Source: a bacterium (lineage in GTDB: Bacteria; Cyanobacteriota; Sericytochromatia; S15B-MN24; VGJW01). Taken from it: a stretch of DNA of 8,285 nucleotides. Under the pieces are notes generated by a model. That model did not search any database and was not told the origin of the DNA. It saw only the letters and a list, made by a program, of their open reading frames with translations. This document shows positions 6,447 to 8,285 of the stretch, piece after piece; position 1 is the stretch's first letter; every line of letters begins with the position of its first letter. The position numbers and the translations under genes were made by a program. The stretch covers positions 1-8,285 of the forward strand of contig JAJYIO010000087.1 in NCBI GenBank assembly GCA_021790035.1. The letters run 5' to 3'.

Positions 6447-6451
6447 CAACC

Positions 6452-7342
6452 ATGTCTCTATGGATCGCCAGCAATCCGGCCGCGTACCGGATCTGGGCCT
6501 ATCTGACCCAGAACGCGACGGCCGAGGCCAACACCGAGGCCCATCTCGCCACCGGTCTTCGCATCATGAACTCATCCGACGATGTAGCCGGAATGGCCAT
6601 CTCGCAGCGCCTGCAAGCGCAGATCGGCGGGCTCGGCGAGGCGCAGCAAAATGTCCAGGAGCTCACCAACATGATCCAGACGGCCGAAGGCGCCGTGCAG
6701 ACGATCGTCGCGACCCTCGGATCGATGAATACCCTGGCCGTCCAGGCTGCTGGCAGCGGCCTGAGCAGCACGGAGATCAGCACCATCCAGCAGGAACTCT
6801 ATACGTACGCGCAGCAGATCAACAACACGGGCACATTCACGTCCTTCAACGGCCACGAGCTGCTGGACGGGGGGGCCAATGCCGCCAACGACGGCGGCTT
6901 CTCGGCCTTCCTCTTCACGGCCTTGGTCGGGGCGAACCCGTCCGACCAGATGACCTTCTCGATCGGAACCATGACGGCGGCGGCGCTGGGTATCCTGAAC
7001 ACGCAGCTCTCGGTCTCGACGGCTTCGCTGGCATGTCAAACCATCCTCAACATCCAGAGTGCCACCAACCTCGCCATCGCCCAAGAGGGTCAACTCGGGG
7101 CCTACGTCAACGTGCTCAATGCTCAGCTCTCCGTCTTGACGGTGCAGTCGTCCAACATGTCGGCGGCCAACGCGGACCTCACCAACCTTGACGTCGCCCA
7201 GGCGAGCATCCAGCTTGCCGGCGAGCAGCTGATCACCCAGTCGGCGACTGCGATGCTGGCCCAGGCCAACCAGTCATCCTTTGGTTTGCTCTCGCTGCTG
7301 GGCATCTCGCCTTCGTCTTCGACCTCGTCGGCGCTCGGCTGA
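6452..7342 (+). CDS. Divergent flagellin paralogue
   Basis: This is a 296-residue flagellin-family protein. Family marks: TGLRIMNSSDDVAGMAISQRLQAQIGGLGEAQQNVQE (34-70) in the N-terminal D1 region, MIQTAEGAVQ (74-83), LAVQAA (95-100), FNGHELLDG (132-140), and the C-terminal LTNLDVAQASI...TAMLAQANQSSFGLLSLLG (243-284). It shares with the first flagellin a central block (GAN-S--M---IGT, AAALG-L-TQLSV; here 160-188). It differs in several ways. The first 30 residues are non-canonical (MSLWIASNPAAYRIW, with two Trp). The RMRxLAV arginines are replaced (SMNTLAV at 91-97). There is a cysteine at 195, rare in flagellins. A Ser-rich tail of about 12 residues (ISPSSSTSSALG) follows the usual end. The start at 6452 is fixed by AAGGAGGT 5 nt upstream. 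It may be a minor or junction filament subunit, or one expressed under other conditions. Confidence 0.9.
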   Translation: MSLWIASNPAAYRIWAYLTQNATAEANTEAHLATGLRIMNSSDDVAGMAISQRLQAQIGGLGEAQQNVQELTNMIQTAEGAVQTIVATLGSMNTLAVQAAGSGLSSTEISTIQQELYTYAQQINNTGTFTSFNGHELLDGGANAANDGGFSAFLFTALVGANPSDQMTFSIGTMTAAALGILNTQLSVSTASLACQTILNIQSATNLAIAQEGQLGAYVNVLNAQLSVLTVQSSNMSAANADLTNLDVAQASIQLAGEQLITQSATAMLAQANQSSFGLLSLLGISPSSSTSSALG

Positions 7343-7362
7343 CCGCCCGTCGCAGAGCGTTT

Positions 7363-7409
7363 CTCCCGACAGTCTGGCCTCGGCAGGGCCCTTGCCAGGC
7401 TGTCGGGAG
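7363..7409 (+). terminator. Long hairpin after the second flagellin
   Basis: CTCCCGACAGTCTGGC (7363-7378) pairs with GCCAGGCTGTCGGGAG (7394-7409): 16 bp with one G-U pair and a 15-nt loop, 20 nt after the stop. No T-tract follows. It is the strongest stem in the window. Terminator or 3'-end protection of an abundant mRNA is the likely role. Confidence 0.65.
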
Positions 7410-7410
7410 T

Positions 7411-7430
7411 CCAGGCAGGCGCCTGCCTGG
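7411..7430. repeat. Perfect 20-bp palindrome
   Basis: CCAGGCAGGC is followed immediately by its reverse complement GCCTGCCTGG, only one base after the preceding hairpin. As RNA it would fold with a GCGC loop; as DNA it could bind a dimeric protein. Confidence 0.6.
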
Positions 7431-7471
7431 GCCGAACCTTCGATCCTCCCTCACCACGCTCGGGCAGTCAC

Positions 7472-7497
7472 TCGAGGGAACCCGCCAATTCCCTCGA
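7472..7497 (+). repeat. 9-bp inverted repeat in a two-level hairpin
   Basis: TCGAGGGAA (7472-7480) pairs perfectly with TTCCCTCGA (7489-7497), loop CCCGCCAA. An outer 6-bp pair GCAGTC (7464-7469) / GACTGC (7508-7513) encloses it. The role is unknown. Confidence 0.5.
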
Positions 7498-7620
7498 ACT
7501 CTCTCCAGACTGCGGGCAAGCTCGCTTCGCCGCCTGGCTCGCGAGGTGGCTCCGTTTCCGCTGCGAGAGATGCCGTCCGCGAGAAGACTGACGCGCTTTC
7601 GCGAAATTCGAGAGGCAGGC

Positions 7621-7648
7621 TAAAGATCCTCTCCGAACCTGCCGACAT
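7621..7648 (+). promoter_or_regulatory. Possible sigma-28 promoter for flaG
   Basis: TAAA (7621-7624), 16 nt, GCCGACAT (7641-7648). Compared with TAAA-N15-GCCGATAA or GCCGATAT it has one extra spacer base and one or two -10 mismatches. Transcription would start near 7655, where a nested hairpin begins, giving flaG a leader of about 170 nt. Confidence 0.45.
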
Positions 7649-7824
7649 GCGATCTGGGAGCGTCGCCCTGGCTGGGCCCCACTTCAAGGTTCGCGCTTCG
7701 CACGGGCGAGGAATGCTCCCGGCTTGAATGGATCGGGCCCCAAGAGTCACCGTGGACTCGGTGGCGCAAGACCGCGCAGAGGGACCACTCTGACCTGGAG
7801 ATGGGCTAGCGGGCAGGCGTTCTG

Positions 7825-8226
7825 ATGAGGATCGAAGGAACCATAGCCGTCACGGCAGCCGTCAGCGACCAGATGCTGACGGTCGATGCCGCCGTCTCGA
7901 GCCAGGCACGTGATCGCGTCAACCAGGATGTCGAGCGCCAGCAAGCGCTCGCGAGCCCGAACCCCGTCGCGATCGCCACCGAGCAGCGGGCGGTCGGGCC
8001 GAAGCTCCTTTCGAGCGCCGTGGAGGCGATCGAGCGCTTCCTCGAGGAGATGGACGACGGCAGCGTGGCCCTCAGGATCAAGCTTGACGGCAAGCGGCTC
8101 GTCGTCCGAGTGGTGGACCGCAAGACCGGAAAGGTCGTGCGCGAGTTGCCCGCCTCGACATTTCTCCAGTTGCTGGCCGCGCAGGACAAGCGGATCGCCG
8201 GGCTTTTCGTGGACGAACACCAGTGA
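7825..8226 (+). CDS. flaG: FlaG family flagellar protein
   Basis: This is a 133-residue protein, close to the usual FlaG length. The C-terminal half (about 66-131) matches the FlaG domain: VALRIKLDGKRLVVRVVDRKTGKVVRELPAST, corresponding to the family pattern of a beta-hairpin, VVD-x-x-TG-x-V-x-R-x-x-P, then a helix and GLFVDE. Residues 1-60 are variable and polar, as is common in this family. FlaG genes usually sit between flagellin and fliD/fliS genes. The protein affects filament length or cap assembly in species where it was studied, though its molecular role is poorly defined. The start ATG 7825 has only a weak AGG 7 nt upstream, so the start is less certain than the family. The location downstream of two flagellins supports the call. 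Confidence 0.87.
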   Translation: MRIEGTIAVTAAVSDQMLTVDAAVSSQARDRVNQDVERQQALASPNPVAIATEQRAVGPKLLSSAVEAIERFLEEMDDGSVALRIKLDGKRLVVRVVDRKTGKVVRELPASTFLQLLAAQDKRIAGLFVDEHQ

Positions 8227-8285
8227 GTCCCCCACCGGCTGCGCCGACAGCGTTCAATGAACCACCACCTGCCGAGCAGGGCTAC
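8223..8285 (+). CDS. Possible next gene, start only (3' partial)
   Basis: A GTG at 8223 overlaps the flaG TGA as GTGA, an arrangement typical of translational coupling, and the frame stays open to the window end (21 residues: MSPPPAAPTAFNEPPPAEQGY, beginning as Pro/Ala-rich). By gene order the next gene might be fliD or fliS, but these residues do not identify it. An alternative start is ATG 8257 in another frame (MNHHLPSRA), with more GC-rich third positions. Neither has a clear Shine-Dalgarno. Confidence 0.3.
   Translation, partial: MSPPPAAPTAFNEPPPAEQGY

Larger units (their letters stand above)
5869..6451 (+). other. 583-bp structured non-coding region between the flagellin genes
   Basis: I find no convincing gene here. 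From left to right it holds: a GC inverted repeat (5870-5890); SD-like CAAGGAGG at 5915-5922 with no start codon nearby; an AT-rich island with promoter-like words (6004-6049); three consecutive hairpins (6071-6151); a 7-bp hairpin ATCCGAG/CTCGGAT with a 15-nt loop (6208-6236); a 7-bp hairpin CTCCCGA/TCGGGAG (6369-6395); a 9-bp hairpin (6406-6429); and the Shine-Dalgarno of the second flagellin. No TAAA sigma-28 -35 box is present. GCCGATCT at 6042-6049 resembles a sigma-28 -10 box but has no partner. Long untranslated leader is the best reading. Confidence 0.6.
7343..7824 (+). other. 482-bp non-coding region between the second flagellin and flaG
   Basis: No credible gene is visible. It contains the tandem hairpins at 7363-7409, 7411-7430 and 7472-7497; a 7-bp stem with one G-U pair (7529-7535 / 7544-7550); the palindrome TTTCGCGAAA (7597-7606); GGCAGG/CCTGCC (7614-7619 / 7638-7643), which overlaps a sigma-28-like promoter; and a nested stem GGGAGC (7656-7661) / GCTCCC (7715-7720) with TCGCCC (7663-7668) / GGGCGA (7704-7709) inside. 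From about 7721 to 7824 I see nothing distinct apart from a weak ribosome site for flaG. Confidence 0.55.

Noticed and set aside
6386..6451. 22-residue extension of the second flagellin
   Set aside because: AAGGAGGT 5 nt before ATG 6452 fixes the start, and the upstream codons cover the hairpin leader.
5869..6451. Degenerate flagellin remnant between the two genes
   Set aside because: Reading all frames, I see none of the flagellin motifs (SGLRI, RDLDMA, LAQANQ) in this stretch.
7343..7824. CRISPR array or tRNA in the hairpin-rich region
   Set aside because: The inverted repeats differ from one another, there are no regularly spaced direct repeats, and no cloverleaf with a T-psi-C-like arm is seen.

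Overview
The window is GC-rich DNA from a motile, diderm (outer-membrane) bacterium. Two flagellin genes and a flaG gene show motility. A signal-peptide protein ending in a C-terminal aromatic residue looks like an outer-membrane beta-barrel, and there is a lipoprotein with a classical lipobox. A CpaF-type ATPase points to a Tad/Flp pilus. The phylum cannot be fixed from sequence alone; Myxococcota-like, Bdellovibrionota-like or non-photosynthetic cyanobacterial-sister lineages would all fit, and this is only a guess.

Layout. Bases 1-1760 (+) hold the 3' part of a Tad-pilus gene that fuses a CpaE-like (ParA/MinD-type) C-terminal half to a complete CpaF secretion ATPase. A 10-bp GC hairpin sits between it and a convergent lipoprotein gene (3207-1807, -). 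A 234-bp divergent intergenic region with three short inverted repeats separates the lipoprotein from an outer-membrane beta-barrel candidate (3442-4863, +). Two hairpins follow that gene. Then come a typical short flagellin (5032-5868, +), a 583-bp highly structured non-coding stretch, a strongly divergent second flagellin (6452-7342, +), another structured 482-bp non-coding stretch and flaG (7825-8226, +). A possible next flagellar gene overlaps the flaG stop by GTGA and runs off the end.

How the genes work together. The right half is a late flagellar (filament) cluster. Its control signals differ from gene to gene. The first flagellin has a near-perfect sigma-28 promoter (TAAA-N15-GCCGAGAA) whose -10 box ends only 10 nt before the ATG, implying a nearly leaderless mRNA with no Shine-Dalgarno. 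The second flagellin has a strong Shine-Dalgarno (AAGGAGGT) preceded by a long, hairpin-rich leader in which CAAGGAG is repeated, twice in or next to a predicted hairpin loop. flaG has a plausible sigma-28 promoter about 200 bp upstream of its start (TAAA-N16-GCCGACAT). The left half belongs to a Tad pilus locus that continues upstream of the window. The lipoprotein and barrel between the two halves are of unknown function.

The most notable points are the CpaE-CpaF fusion, the near-leaderless flagellin, the atypical cysteine- and tryptophan-containing flagellin paralogue, and the structured, GGA-rich leader in front of it that suggests post-transcriptional control of CsrA type.
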